From Lutraria lutraria (lineage: Eukaryota; Mollusca; Bivalvia; Venerida; Mactridae), in NCBI GenBank assembly GCA_964023205.1, contig OZ026847.1, forward strand, positions 6,632,819 to 6,696,818: a DNA stretch of 64,000 nt. Reading direction: 5' to 3'. How positions within the stretch are numbered: the stretch's first letter is position 1; each line of letters opens with the position of its first letter. Position numbers and translations under genes: made by a program. The notes below the pieces were generated by a model. The model saw only the letters and a list, made by a program, of their open reading frames with translations. It made no database searches and was not told the DNA's origin. Shown one piece after another: positions 25,901 to 36,700 of this stretch.

Positions 25901-26305
25901 TTACATCTTGATATACCATGAATTTACTTAAAGTAAAACTAAGACAGAAATCAATTAAACTATAAACATTTTACTTGCTGTAAGAACGACGTGTCTTACG
26001 AACAGACGTTTAGTTGTTTAATACCACGTCTTTTATGTGTTATATCTGGAATGTTTCATTTTATTCAAATTTGTCTAAACACAAACTATTCGGATTTATT
26101 TGTTTTATTTATTTTTCAGAAATCTTCTAAACAGAGCAAGCAACTTCAATGTTTGTCGAGTATCTTCGAGCGACTGTCGGTCATGCAACGAGCACGTGCC
26201 GTGGACAAAGTGTCACGTGTTCTATTCCCGACATTTTTCTTCATTTTTAACATTGTATACTGGGCTGTATACTTTACATGGGACCCTCAATATGGCCGGA
26301 AATGA
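13978..26305 (+). CDS. Cys-loop anion-channel subunit, glycine-receptor-like (9 exons, 419 aa)
   Basis: Exons: 13978-14066, 16688-16746, 18132-18208, 20843-21069, 21922-22004, 22849-22980, 24774-25003, 25270-25446 and 26120-26305. All introns are GT-AG, phases agree, and 1,260 nt end at TGA. Product: a pentameric ligand-gated channel subunit of the plasma membrane. Visible parts: signal peptide (a second in-frame Met at residue 9 gives a tighter leader); extracellular beta-sandwich with IWIPDVYILNEK; Cys-loop C158-C172 with 13 residues between; a second cysteine pair C216/C227 with 10 between, as in glycine and glutamate-gated chloride channels; M1 from about residue 243; M2 preceded by PAR (268-270), the anion-selective signature; M3 VYMAACLAFVFLGIMEYA; a very short acidic M3-M4 loop; M4 at 393-411. 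The ligand cannot be read from sequence. Odd residues: 2' Thr, 6' Leu and 9' Val in M2. The introns hold MITEs and two large tandem arrays. Confidence 0.92.
14249..14816. mobile_element. TIR element in receptor intron 1, related to the CAAACCTG family
   Basis: Left end CAGTCAAACCTGAGTTATCG, right end near CAGGATTGACTG; the TIRs are imperfect. A 60-codon minus-strand frame inside (14327-14509) contains PYQFEP and acidic Ser/Asp-rich sequence. It may be the remnant of a transposon-encoded N-terminus, but that is a guess. Confidence 0.45.
15600..15870. repeat. interspersed repeat with internal ~175-bp duplication
   Basis: AATAACTAGAGAACWATTTGGYCTA..GGTCCTCA..TTTGG occurs at ~15620 and again at ~15772. 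Each is followed by TTTTGAGGTCAGT. The two units are in tandem. Family not identified. Confidence 0.6.
15937..16116. mobile_element. 180-bp TA-flanked MITE (CAGTACGACCTCTCC family)
   Basis: The ends CAGTACGACCTCTCCAGAGC and GCTTTGGAGAGGTTGTACTG are inverted, with TA at 15935-15936 and 16117-16118. Related, more decayed copies are at 22256-22425, 46495-46650 and near 17640. Confidence 0.75.
16123..16660. mobile_element. 538-bp TA-flanked TIR element
   Basis: Left end CACTCAAACCAACTTATAAA and right end TTTATAAGTTGGTTTGAGTG are perfect inverses. TA flanks at 16121-16122 and 16661-16662. Non-coding. It begins four bases after the preceding MITE's own TA flank and ends 27 bp before receptor exon 2, so it borders that exon's splice-acceptor region. 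Confidence 0.8.
16898..17035 (-). mobile_element. tRNA-derived SINE, minus orientation (truncated)
   Basis: Read on the minus strand, GGGTTCGATTCCCGGTCACAG contains a good B box, preceded by an anticodon-like TTTGTAACC. The distal part, GGCAACTTCTCCACATGTGG, recurs at 59390-59412 as a related sequence. There is no full cloverleaf. Confidence 0.5.
17640..17830 (+). mobile_element. mixed SINE/MITE remnant
   Basis: GTGCAACCTCTCAAAAGCAAC matches the end of the 15937-16116 MITE family. It runs into a tRNA-like stretch with GTGAGTTCGAATCAC (B-box-like). Borders are unclear. Confidence 0.4.
17906..18086. mobile_element. ~181-bp MITE (CAAACCTGTG family), copy 2
   Basis: Left CAATCAAACCTGTG, right CACAGGTTTTACTG. 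The interior carries GGCCTTTATTCGGAGG and CTTTATTCACAGGGTGG once each. These are the same words that are amplified in the next copy. Confidence 0.7.
18381..19553. repeat. 18-bp tandem array (CCTTTATTCACAGGGTGG)
   Basis: Dozens of units with single-base variants (AGGGAGG, AGGATGG, TAACATGG). It is interrupted once at about 18549-18772. Because 18 is divisible by three, it leaves long repetitive open frames on both strands. These are not genes. Confidence 0.95.
18549..18772 (+). mobile_element. retroelement-like insertion with (ATT)n tail inside the 18-bp array
   Basis: A unique ~220-bp segment starts after a T run and ends AAATAAAGTCTTTATTATTATT, a trinucleotide tail like those of some LINE and SINE 3' ends. 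Array units continue on both sides, so it entered after the array had formed. Confidence 0.55.
19921..20084. mobile_element. 164-bp TA-flanked MITE
   Basis: Left CAGTAATACCTCAATTAGCG, right CGAAGTTTTACTG, with TA on both sides (19919-19920 and 20085-20086). TIRs are short and imperfect. Intron 3 of the receptor gene. Confidence 0.6.
21533..21678 (-). repeat. interspersed repeat with RRASEGYG-type frame, minus copy
   Basis: The reverse complement matches 31740-31900 over most of its length, including GCGCCGAGCGAGTGAAGG and CAAAACTCAGCCCAAT. The peptide HGRRASEGYGDLNSRS is open in this orientation. Lies in receptor intron 4. Confidence 0.7.
22256..22425. mobile_element. decayed MITE (CAGTACGACCTCTCC family)
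   Basis: Shares GAGCGACTCTCTCTTGATC, CAACAACCTCTC and CATAATTTTGCTACT with 15937-16116. The right TIR is degraded. Receptor intron 5. Confidence 0.6.
22618..22824. mobile_element. 207-bp TA-flanked MITE with long TIRs
   Basis: Left CTGTGGAATCATTAATTTTC and right GAAAATTAATGATTCCACAG are perfect inverses that extend further inward (CGTTGGG/CCCAACG). TA at 22616-22617 and 22825-22826. The interior has repeated CACGAAAT/ATTTCGTG words. It lies 24 bp before exon 6 of the receptor gene. Confidence 0.85.
23208..24352. repeat. 22-bp tandem array, about 52 units
   Basis: Unit TATATCGAAGCCTGTAAACAGT with two common variants, CGATGCC for CGAAGCC and CATT for CAGT. The variants recur in a semi-regular order, suggesting higher-order units. 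Intron 6 of the receptor gene. Confidence 0.95.
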
Positions 26306-26614
26306 TTGCGTCATCAAAATCCCCTAGAAAAAGGGTCAGACATATTCAAATGTTTTTCTATACAGTCTATACGTTATGGACAAAAGTGGTCTCTGTATCG
26401 CATTCAATTAAATTGAAAATTTAATTAATTAATTGATTTATTAATTTCACTGTTGCTCTATATATAATTATGTACGATGAACGAATAAGTGCGTAAAGCA
26501 TGAAATGTAATACAAATGTATATATTCATGAACTAATTATGCTTTCATAAAGTTGTATAAGTTAGCTGATGTCATGTAAGACTGAATGAATAGGAAATTT
26601 GTAAATTGTTATAG

Positions 26615-26620
26615 AATAAA
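26615..26620 (+). promoter_or_regulatory. possible poly(A) signal of the receptor gene
   Basis: AATAAA about 310 bp after the TGA of the receptor gene; a canonical hexamer at a plausible distance. Confidence 0.4.
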
Positions 26621-27246
26621 TACTGTTATTAACATGTTTTATTATCATTCTGACTTTTTGACCATACGTCTGTTTATTAATTTTTCACTCACCTAATACG
26701 AACAAACGATTTTTGGATCGAGGTTGCTACAATATAACACAATGCTAAACGCATGTCCATCGTATTTATGAGATGGTACATTTTAAGGCGCAGTAACTCA
26801 ATGTACTTGTCAAAACATGCTTTCGTAATTAAACTGTGATATTAGAGTACCTCTTTATTGACACATGTCTTGGACTAAACAAGCGGAACATTTAACGTAA
26901 TTACGGAATTTTGTTGTTTTGTAATGCTAACGACGCATAAATATTGCGTTTATATTATCGAAAAATACGTTAGTCATACGTCGAACGAAGGGAGGTAATC
27001 CAGTATGAACAAAAACATATGTAGAACTTTGAAATACTTTTCTCCAATAAAGATTTAAAAACTCCAATACATTTCAAATGTTCATTTTTAATTTCAGTAA
27101 CATGAAATCATGTTCATCTGTTCCGTCGTTACGATCATTCCACTAATGACAAAAATGACAAACATATTATTGCATATGCACGATCATTTGATTAGACTTT
27201 TGTCATGAATGAATTGTTCAAATACTAAACGTAAACATAGTTAGTC

Positions 27247-27410
27247 ATACTTACCTGGTACAGGGAAAACCATGATCAACAAGGTGGTTTCCCCAGGAAG
27301 AGGCCCTTCCATTGCACTTCGGTTGGGCTGACGCCTGCGATAGCCCCAAATGTGGGTTACTCGGGTACGCAATTTATTAGTGTGGGGACTGCGTTCGCGC
27401 TATCCCTTAT
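27247..27410 (+). ncRNA. U1 spliceosomal snRNA (gene or close pseudogene)
   Basis: Begins ATACTTACCTGG, the exact U1 5' end that pairs with 5' splice sites. About 164 nt follow in normal U1 order: stem-loop I (CCATGATCAACAAGGTGG), stem-loop II with ATTGCAC (the U1A-binding word), CCCCAAATGTGGG-like stem-loop III, an Sm-like site AATTTATTAG, and 3' stem-loop IV with CTGCGTTCGCGC. Length matches U1. One concern is stem-loop I. Its loop reads ATCAACAA where the U1-70K-binding loop is normally ATCACGAA, so this copy may be a variant or a pseudogene. No snRNA promoter element was identified. Confidence 0.85.
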
Positions 27411-28470
27411 AGAATGTGAAATCATCTTAATTCTCATGTGTACACAAATAAGACTAAATAAAGAATACAATATATGCGTTATAATTGTAACAAATTATAT
27501 TTTTACATTCATTTTGGCTTGCCTTGACCATAAAATGCATAAATATAGCTAAGAGTTCTTAATTCGTTGAAATGTGTACAAAAATCGATTGGAGCACTGA
27601 TTAACATCAATTATCTCACCGGGGTGCTGATTGGTAAGTGATAAATAACGGTCAATATGATACACATTCGTATATTTAACTTGACACCTTTGATCAAACC
27701 TGTACACGTATATAACGTGAGGCATTGAGACTCAAGATTCTGAAATAGTGTTTTAATTATTCAATTTTTCTACAACAATTATATATTTTACTGCACGAAA
27801 ATATCATAATAAAAAAATATATATCACATATAATCGATAGAATGCATGAGTTTTGTGGACTGCAAATAACAATACCTTTTGATGTATCTTAGTATGATAT
27901 CAAAAAATTTAGAACAGATTTACAAAAAGTGATACTCGTTTTCTATTAAATCAGAGTATATTAATTTTATTCTAAAATTATTGCTACTTATTATTATTTT
28001 TCTTTTTATTATTTCTTCAAAGTCTTAATATTATTTTTAAAACATACATAAAACAACAACAACATGAATTCGTAAATCCAATAGAAGCTGGGTCCATTAT
28101 TACACAGACGCTAGTTTACAGTATCGTATTACATACCGAACATGGCATTACATTAACTTTGTATTTGAGGATGCTGCTGAAATTCACTCAAATTCAAAAG
28201 CAATTGGAAGCAAGAAGATCTAAAAATATACAATTATAAAACCACCATCGTATAGTTTAAGACTTCTTCTCTTCAGTGATAGGTGGAAAAAAGTTGTCCA
28301 ATAATGAGAAAATAGTTTAATTTGCAACTAAACTTCACTAAAACATCGATCGTTTGAAATTCTGAAGTACATGTAGTTATATAGTAATTCTATAGGGCGT
28401 ATAGTAGTATGTTTTGAACGGACTTGGAAGCAAGAAGGTAATCCCTTAACTTAACAATTTTTATATCATA
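27411..28470. other. no gene seen
   Basis: AT-rich sequence with no recognisable exon or element border. Confidence 0.45.
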
Positions 28471-28474
28471 TTAG

Positions 28475-29440
28475 GCACGTGCCTACACTTTTTCTAAAAA
28501 TGAATGGTTAGGGTCTGAAAGAATGGACCATCAGAGCTTAAAAAGCGTACAAGCAGAACTTCATATTAAGATATATATGGTGAAAAGATGCCCCCTTAGA
28601 AAGATGCCTACACATTTTTATACGGCAAGCTACGCACCTGACAGTCGCGGACATAATTAAAAAAACATGTCTTTATTGTAGACTTAATAGTAACAAACAA
28701 TAGGTAGTCATGCTTATATATAGGATGAAATATGTAAATTTGATACCTTATGTGTTCGGAATATTCAAGCACATTAGACGCAATTTCTCACTAAAATGAA
28801 TAATTTTACTGCCTGATGATATATACTTAAATAATATTCTTAAATAATTAAATAACAACACAATTAGAGATAAATTACCCAATATAGTGTGTAGGGTTCG
28901 TGGACAAACATTCCTTGTTCTTGTTCCTATTACCTTAATATCTAAGGGAAGCAACTCGAACTGACTTTTGAATCCAAAATAAATTTTCCCACGGTCCTCA
29001 GACACTTCTTTAAATAATACGTTTTTGTGATTATAATCAGCTAAATAATTGTTTGACTTTTAGGTAGGGATATTAGTAAGGATGTTAAATTAATGATTTG
29101 AGGAAGAAAACAGGAAAACAAAGTCAGAATCACATTTTGTGGTTTTTAATAAGGGAGATAATTTGAACGTAGTGGTATGGTAATTTGTTGCAGAATTCTC
29201 CGTAATCTGAAAATAATTTCTTCAATATTTCTTAGATTCTTTGTCTTAGGTTGATATTAAATGCATATCTATATAGAGTTATATCTTAAAATAGGCTATA
29301 CAAACAGAATTAGAATTTGAACAATATTATCATAAATATTGTTTTTTCATTTTCTATTTATACATGTCGCTATACCCCCGTAAACGAAGTTTATGAGGAG
29401 GTAGATTGGAGTTACTCTGTCGGTGGGTCGGGTGTTAGTT
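28475..29440 (+). repeat. ~1-kb interspersed repeat, copy A
   Basis: Runs from GGCACGTGCCTACAC to GGAGTTACTCTGTCGGTGG. The reverse complement of 43272-44288 matches it along most of its length, including the stretch around CACATTTTGTGGTTTTTAATA. Neither copy encodes a protein, and the order of blocks is kept. Family unknown. Confidence 0.75.
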
Positions 29441-29539
29441 GGTCGGTCGGTAGGTCTGTACCCATACTGTGAATAACAAGTTCAAGGGCACATAAAATTG
29501 TATTTGCTGACTGCAGGCAATAGCCTACCAATGTAAAGT

Positions 29540-29715
29540 AAATAGTGCGTTTCAGTCCCGCTACCGACCATGTCTCTCTTTATGTGAGAAAGTCGGTAGT
29601 ACTGTTGCTTACGGAGGATGGGAGTCTAGTACTGGTTCTTCCCAGGAATGATGGTTAAGTGAACTGTCCGCCTCATATGACTGTGACTGTTGGGAAGGGG
29701 CGTAAAACTCAAACA
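29540..29715 (+). mobile_element. SINE, 5'-truncated
   Basis: Shares CCATGTCTCTTTATGTGAGAAAGT-type body with 48889-49120 and 56226-56385, and ends GGGGCGTAAAACTC followed by (AAAC)n. It lacks the tRNA head. Confidence 0.65.
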
Positions 29716-30799
29716 AACAAACTAATGTATTTAGTGCAAGACTGTTCATATCAACGGTCGTTCAGTAACGTTTGTAATAAATGTACGTACGTACGTTATA
29801 ACCTCGTGTATTTTCAAGTGCAAGGTATATGATGTACAATAAATGCGCCAGTTTGTAAAAAAATGGTAAATGTAGTTTTCAAAAATATTAATTGACTCCA
29901 CTTGAAATATAACTATTTCATGTGAACACAAAACGATTTTTAATAAAGATAGCCCTAAAGCCATACTAGTATTTGTCGTGTAACTGGTCATTTACATTAT
30001 TATAGTATGTTCATAAGTACATGTAATATATTAAATATGGCCATCCCTCACACGGATGCTTTAATTGCTTTGGTAGGTCAAAATGTATATTCACTTATTA
30101 TTCAGGCCATCTGAACAAAGTTTTCGGACCAAACAAGCACTGCATTTGTCTTGCTCACAACAAGGTTATGGTGCTCACAACGAGGAACAAAGCAAAAAAA
30201 AGAAGATATATCTTCGTTACTATGAAAATGTTCAAGAAAACAATTACGCAGGCGACTTGTGATTTAAATGCACAAAATGTCGACTAGGAATGACGTTTCG
30301 AGTGTTACATTTGGTCAGGAGAGAAGTTTCTCCCAGTTTTCAAGCCACCCCGAGTGACTGCGTCGTACGTTTTTTTCGTCAAATTGTCCACTAACAGGCA
30401 ATATCGTTACATGTGCATACTCGGAAAACCCATAGCTAACTAACCGCATAGCTAGCTAACTGCATTTCGATATTTTTACACAAAGACCTGCATTTTTCAA
30501 AATTTTGGAAAAAAACCTACCTTGTTGACGTTGTCAGACATGCAGTATGGGCGCTTACAACGTGGAACGGATGTTCTTCACAACAATTTTGCCGAAGGAT
30601 AAATTACGCTCGTCCTGAGTGTGATAATCATCTTTGCTATTTTTTATGTCTGATTGTTAATTAACATTTCTCTAGCATATACTGCCATTGGCCTGCATAT
30701 CACAATTATATAAACTTGAAAGTTGACTCGATCGGTCGGTCGATACAATTGTAAGTTGTACGTATACGCTGTCATACTCCAACTTAAGCCAGGAATCTA

Positions 30800-33700
30800 A
30801 TGATGGAAAGAAGAAAACACTATTTTGCACTTTTTGCAATTATTATTTCTGGTACTGTGTTTCTCAGACATCTAATGGGCACGAGTCCCGTACTGGTATG
30901 TGCTTTAATTCGTGTTAATTCTTAAACATTGACTTGGTTTCATTTCATGATTTATACGTTTTCTCGCGCTGTTATGTTATAACGTAGGGTACAATGAAAG
31001 TGTACCACTGAATCCTATTTCAGGTTTGTTGTGATGACTGGAGAATAAACATAAATCATATTTACTTAGTTCGTAAAGGTCAAACTGTCGTTGCATAGAC
31101 CTACTTTGGTGCATCTTAAACTTGGTTATTTTAACACATTTATCTTTTGTTTCCAATTGTTTAAGATATACACTACACCAGGGATGCTGTATAGCATCCC
31201 CGACTGCACATATACATGTTTAATGTATATGACAAATTTGAACAATGGAATATTCTTACAAGGTACAAGCATCTGTCTCTGTAAGGATATTATATATATA
31301 TATAGGGAATCCTGAAATGAGTGAATTGTCATCATGTATTTGTTTTGCGTACATACCATTTAACGTTTTCTCATTCACTAGTTATACCTTGTAAACTTCT
31401 TGTGTTTTGTTTTCGGCAAGATGATAACGCGGGTTACAAATAATTCTAGCTCTTAAAATATCAGTAAATATCCCCCCCCCCCCCTATTACATGACATGGT
31501 CTCTGTTGTACATTTATACACATGAATGTCTTGTCGTTTACTAGACATAATAACCATAGGTACTTATGTCTTTTTCATGCATGTATACTTGTTTGTGTTC
31601 TTCCATTGCCTTTTTTTCTCACTAATTCTGTATCTTGTTTAAAAAAATAAAATGTTATCAAATGTATATGTATATCACCATGAAGGTGGAATTAAAGAGT
31701 ATATGGAACGGGACACCTTTAAAAATTGTATGGCGGGTGTAGAAAAGCGTAGTACTTTGGTCTGCTTTAAAATTCATGCGCGCCGAGCGAGTGAAGGCTA
31801 TGGAAGGCTGAACTATCGTTCCAAAACTCAGCCCAATTGTAACCTCACCCTACAAAAAAATTCAACCGTTTCGACAGCTTTGTAGTTCCGAACAACAGAA
31901 GAACCTTCATAGCTTTGATTTATATTCGTTTTTGTTATTGATCTGTGGTTTATTACGTAAATTTCAGCGCTTTTGAAGGACTCAAATAATTTTGAAGTGA
32001 AATAGTTTGAGACACGATTCCCTCCAATGCATATCATTAAACAGGAAAATCTCATTGTCGACTAGACTATGAAATGATGTAACACACTCGAAATTCATCG
32101 TAAAAAAAGAAAGTAAAAACAAATTATTAAATATATTTTTAATATTGTATTTTTTTTTAATCTGATATAATAAATCATAACTTAAGCTACGTTTTTTTAA
32201 TTAACGATAAATGCAAGTTTTTGTTTGCGATTTAAGGTAATTATATTATATGAATATTATCACGACTTGTATATTGTATCATCAAATGCATTAAAATTTT
32301 AGTATTTGTAACGAAAGAAAATGCATTACGTAAACATGTTTTGAGTAATTAGAATATATTTCTGATATTATTCTATCAGTTATTTTTGTTTGTATCAATT
32401 TTGTCATTAAAAAGCCTCGGGGACTTTGATCGTCGAAAAAGGAGTTTATGTCAATTAGTTATTTACTTTAAATTAGTATCGTGCAAATTGAATTGATATA
32501 AAATCTTTTTTATCGACTATTTTGTCTCCCGAGGCCTTTGACGTTATTTGAGAGCGTACCTTTAGATATAATGAAAGTACTGAAATTTTGAGAATTTATT
32601 TGGACTGTGAATAATGTCAGTACTTTAGGACTGTGCATCATGACAACATTTGGTGAAAGTTCATCCCTGCTACTGTGTCGATACAAGCCGTCGGCGTTGT
32701 CTGGTTCCCCATTTTGCTAATTTCAAAGCAAAGTCAGTGAGGGGGAAGTAACTCCAGACTAGCCGTGGGTGGAGTTAATAATTACATAGTGGGTGGAGCG
32801 ATACCTATACAGAAACATTATTTACATCTGCGTGTAACAAATAGGGATGTGATTTAAAGACTTATACAAAAATGAAAACAAAAAGTAACCTGCATTAATT
32901 GATCAGCGTTATTTCTTAGTTTGTATCGAACTGACTATTTTTTTTGTTTATAAAAACAGCCGTTGCAGAGATTTGATGATTGCATTGCGTTGATTTTCGT
33001 AAATTTGTTTTTAGGTCAGGTTAACCGCTGATCGCGCGAGTCGGTGCGTAGTTTTTTAGGAACGAAGTTCCTATAGCTGTACACCACTTTTGTACTTACA
33101 AAACGGAGACGCCTCTCATGCACGTTGAAATATAGTACTTAAGTATACATTGCAGACTTCGCTGTTTTGATAAAAGTTGAAGATATATTGCACGATTCTG
33201 TTGATTTTGAAAGTATGGGAAATATTTTGTCAATTTAAACTCTAAAACTTACAAGTATAATAATTAAGTATTCATCCACACAAAACTTTCATCCATAATC
33301 TGTCCAGGTAACAAGATTTACTACATACTGGACATAGTTTCATACACAAAAGTAGTGCCGCAATACTATAATTATTGTCTTTCAGTGTAGATAGATTACA
33401 TATTATTATACCTCACTCCCGTTTCCAATGTAAATTTAAGTCACCTTTGCCTGTATGGGCATCAATTTTAAAAAACACGCTGAAATAACACATGGAAATA
33501 ATGGATGTACAGGTAAAACGGATTTTATGTTATTAAATTATTATTTTCTTATACCATAGTTCACTGTACTAGCGCGCACTTGACGTTTAGCCTTCGTTGG
33601 GTGTAGACGCACGTCGAGGTATTGAAGTAAAGGTTGTATTTATAGCGTTCGCTTCATTCTTTTCAGTATCCCCGAGTAAACCACAGATTCGTCCATAGGG

Positions 33701-36700
33701 TTTGGTAATAAAATTTTGAATAAGTTGTTCAGACGAAATAAGACTGAAGCCCCGTCTAAATCCTGCTTGTGGTTCACTGATGACATTATTTGTCTCTGTC
33801 TTTTTAGTATGTCGCCTGCTGAAAATACTTAAACATATTTTACTGATCATATTGCAACAATATTGCATGATAGTTATTTAGGGGGGGGGGGGGGGGGGGC
33901 GTTGTCATTATATTTTAAATATTTGAGTAATGACACTTCCAGTGTATTCCATTGGAAAGTTGTCCAAAAAAAACGAATATGGTATCTGGTCGCGAAGGTC
34001 GAGGGTTGTCATCAAGCGATACTTGGTTTTGATGACGAGTGCTTCGGGTACAGACACCACCTGTTTTTACTCCACGTGCTCTGCCACTTTGACTTCTCGG
34101 TCCAGGGTTTGTTTCTACACATTGGTAATTACTAGCAGAAATACAGAGTTCTAATGCATAATGATACTTTTGAATAACCCAGTCTTAACACACTAAACTA
34201 AAAACATACAATCAGTAAGCAAAGTGATTCATTATACGCTGACTCGGAAAACACAGTGGTGTTACAAACATATGAACATGTATTTATAAAATAACTGCAG
34301 AATGTAGATGTTGGACATTCACCTCATCTCTGGAAAAGCATAGAAGGAGATAATAGAAATGATATAATTAAAATTACTTCCTTAAAAATAAAAGAAACAA
34401 GAAAGTATAAATGATCAAAAACCAAACTGACTAACACTTGGATCATTTACGCAATAAACACACATGGATGAATAATAAGCTCATTGTATCTTATACATAG
34501 AAACAAATTATATAAGAGATAGACCATGTGCCAGCGCGCGCACGTTTCGAGCAATAGGTTATTAAAATGTGCATGAATCCATGTTTTTATATATATTATA
34601 CTTCAATATAAAAAAGTAAAACTTCACATACTTATAAATACGTTCTGTATTTACACACTGAAGAAAAATAACTAATGAAAATAACGACACATTTTAGATG
34701 ATGAAGCTTACAGAGTCGAGTATGCCTGAAGATTATCGCATACCGTTAGACGACGAACTTGCTCAAATGAATGCACCAGAGTTAATGCAGATTTATTGGA
34801 AGTAAGCTGATGAATAGACTCTTTTGAATTTGTTTCATTCCATGCATTGCTTTTGTGGTATATATAAAGTCCCGTAAGCACATAAATTTATCGGTCGTAA
34901 TAGTTTCTGTTTGTTCTATAATAGAGGAATCTGGTAATTGCAAAACAGTGTTATTGCGATACGAAATTTCCCGCAATACCCATCCCTTATCATTAACATT
35001 ATGAACAGTTTCCTTTCCATAAACTGTTACCATTACGAAATGCCTTCATTTTTCTCGATATATAAAACATGCTTTATTGATGACTTGGCTTCATCGTGCA
35101 TGTCACAACTTGGAATCACCTTTCTTAATTATTGTAAACTACAAATACTTTTATGTTGAATATGAGAGCATGTAATACATATAATACAATTTCACTACAT
35201 ACATATAGACATATTTATACATGGATAACATAATCATAGACCAAACTAATTTCATAATACTAGCACACTTGAAATTTTTTGTAAGGTCTAACTTACATAT
35301 TTTGTTGCATCTATATACCCTTATATTCTCATTAAGTCAAATATAAAAAGAAAAAATTATAATGTGGTTTTATCTAATTAAGTTGATATCATTTAAGGGG
35401 GGAGGGTAACTTAGATCGATGGTTCGTGCTTACAAAAATTTACATTATAATTACCCTTTTTTGATTATTTGAGAATATTATTTCTTAGAAGATTCTTACT
35501 CACCATGACCAAATTAAAGGTCAATAATCGACATTGCGCTTTACTCAGGGACTACAAATTGATGGTCTGAAAAGTTTGGAAACAAACATACAACATACAG
35601 TCAACATACAAGCAAAAAAAAAACAGACAAAACTAACGAATTATATGTTTTTATGGTATTTTCAAAATGCGTGTTTCACATCCATTTAGTACAAATGTCA
35701 CAAACTATGATTATATTTGAAGGTACACTAACATGTTGCAAGTTCTATGTAAAGATGTGATAAGAGTTGGAAGTCTTGAAGATGGTGGAAAAGAGATTTG
35801 TATTGACAATAAATACAAACCAAAATCACCATGTATTGTTTATTCTTTTGGGTAAGTATATATATAATTCCATGTAGGAAGTAAGAAGTGTTCGGTCTAT
35901 TCCAAACCAGAACAATGTACATGTACTGTGTAATTAGATCACGTGTTAGCTTGAGTACATATTCAGAAGCATTGATTGGCAAGCTTTCCCAATGGAATTA
36001 ATTACTCAAAGAGTGCATTATTGCTGTAACTTCTAATCAACCTCTAGTGATAAGTGAATTATCGTAATGTGCTTGATAATCTACATGACTGAACGTCATG
36101 TGCAAAGCAGTGAAAATTGAACCTTACGAATGACATACCTCGATCAACTGAGTATTGAGTTAACTCCTAGTTTCACATCGCTTATGTTATAGTTCCACAA
36201 CTTTGTTTGAAGTGTTAAAGTGTTAAGTTTCTCATACATGTATATCACTGATCAAGTTGATTTACAGATGTTATTTTTCAATAGTTAATAGCAAGCACCT
36301 AAAGATATGCAATTATGACATTAATAGCACAATTGGATGTTTTTGGAAGAACGAGTCGTATCAGTTGTTAGTTTGTATTTGTAAAGGCATGTCTTGTATG
36401 CTAATTGTCTTTTAAAACTAGGTATGTTCTTATAGGTGTATGTGTCATTAGGCAAACAGGCCATTATTTCCTAACATGTTACATGTACTGCGTAGTAAGG
36501 TAACTATTTAGAACATACGAGTATATTTACAAAATATGGGTATATTTACAAAATACGAGTATATTTACAAAATATGAGTATATTTACAAAATATGAGTAT
36601 ATTTACAAAATACGAGTATATTTACAAAATATGAGTATATTTACAAAATACGAGTATATTTACAAAATACGAGTATATTTACAAAATATGAGTATATTTA

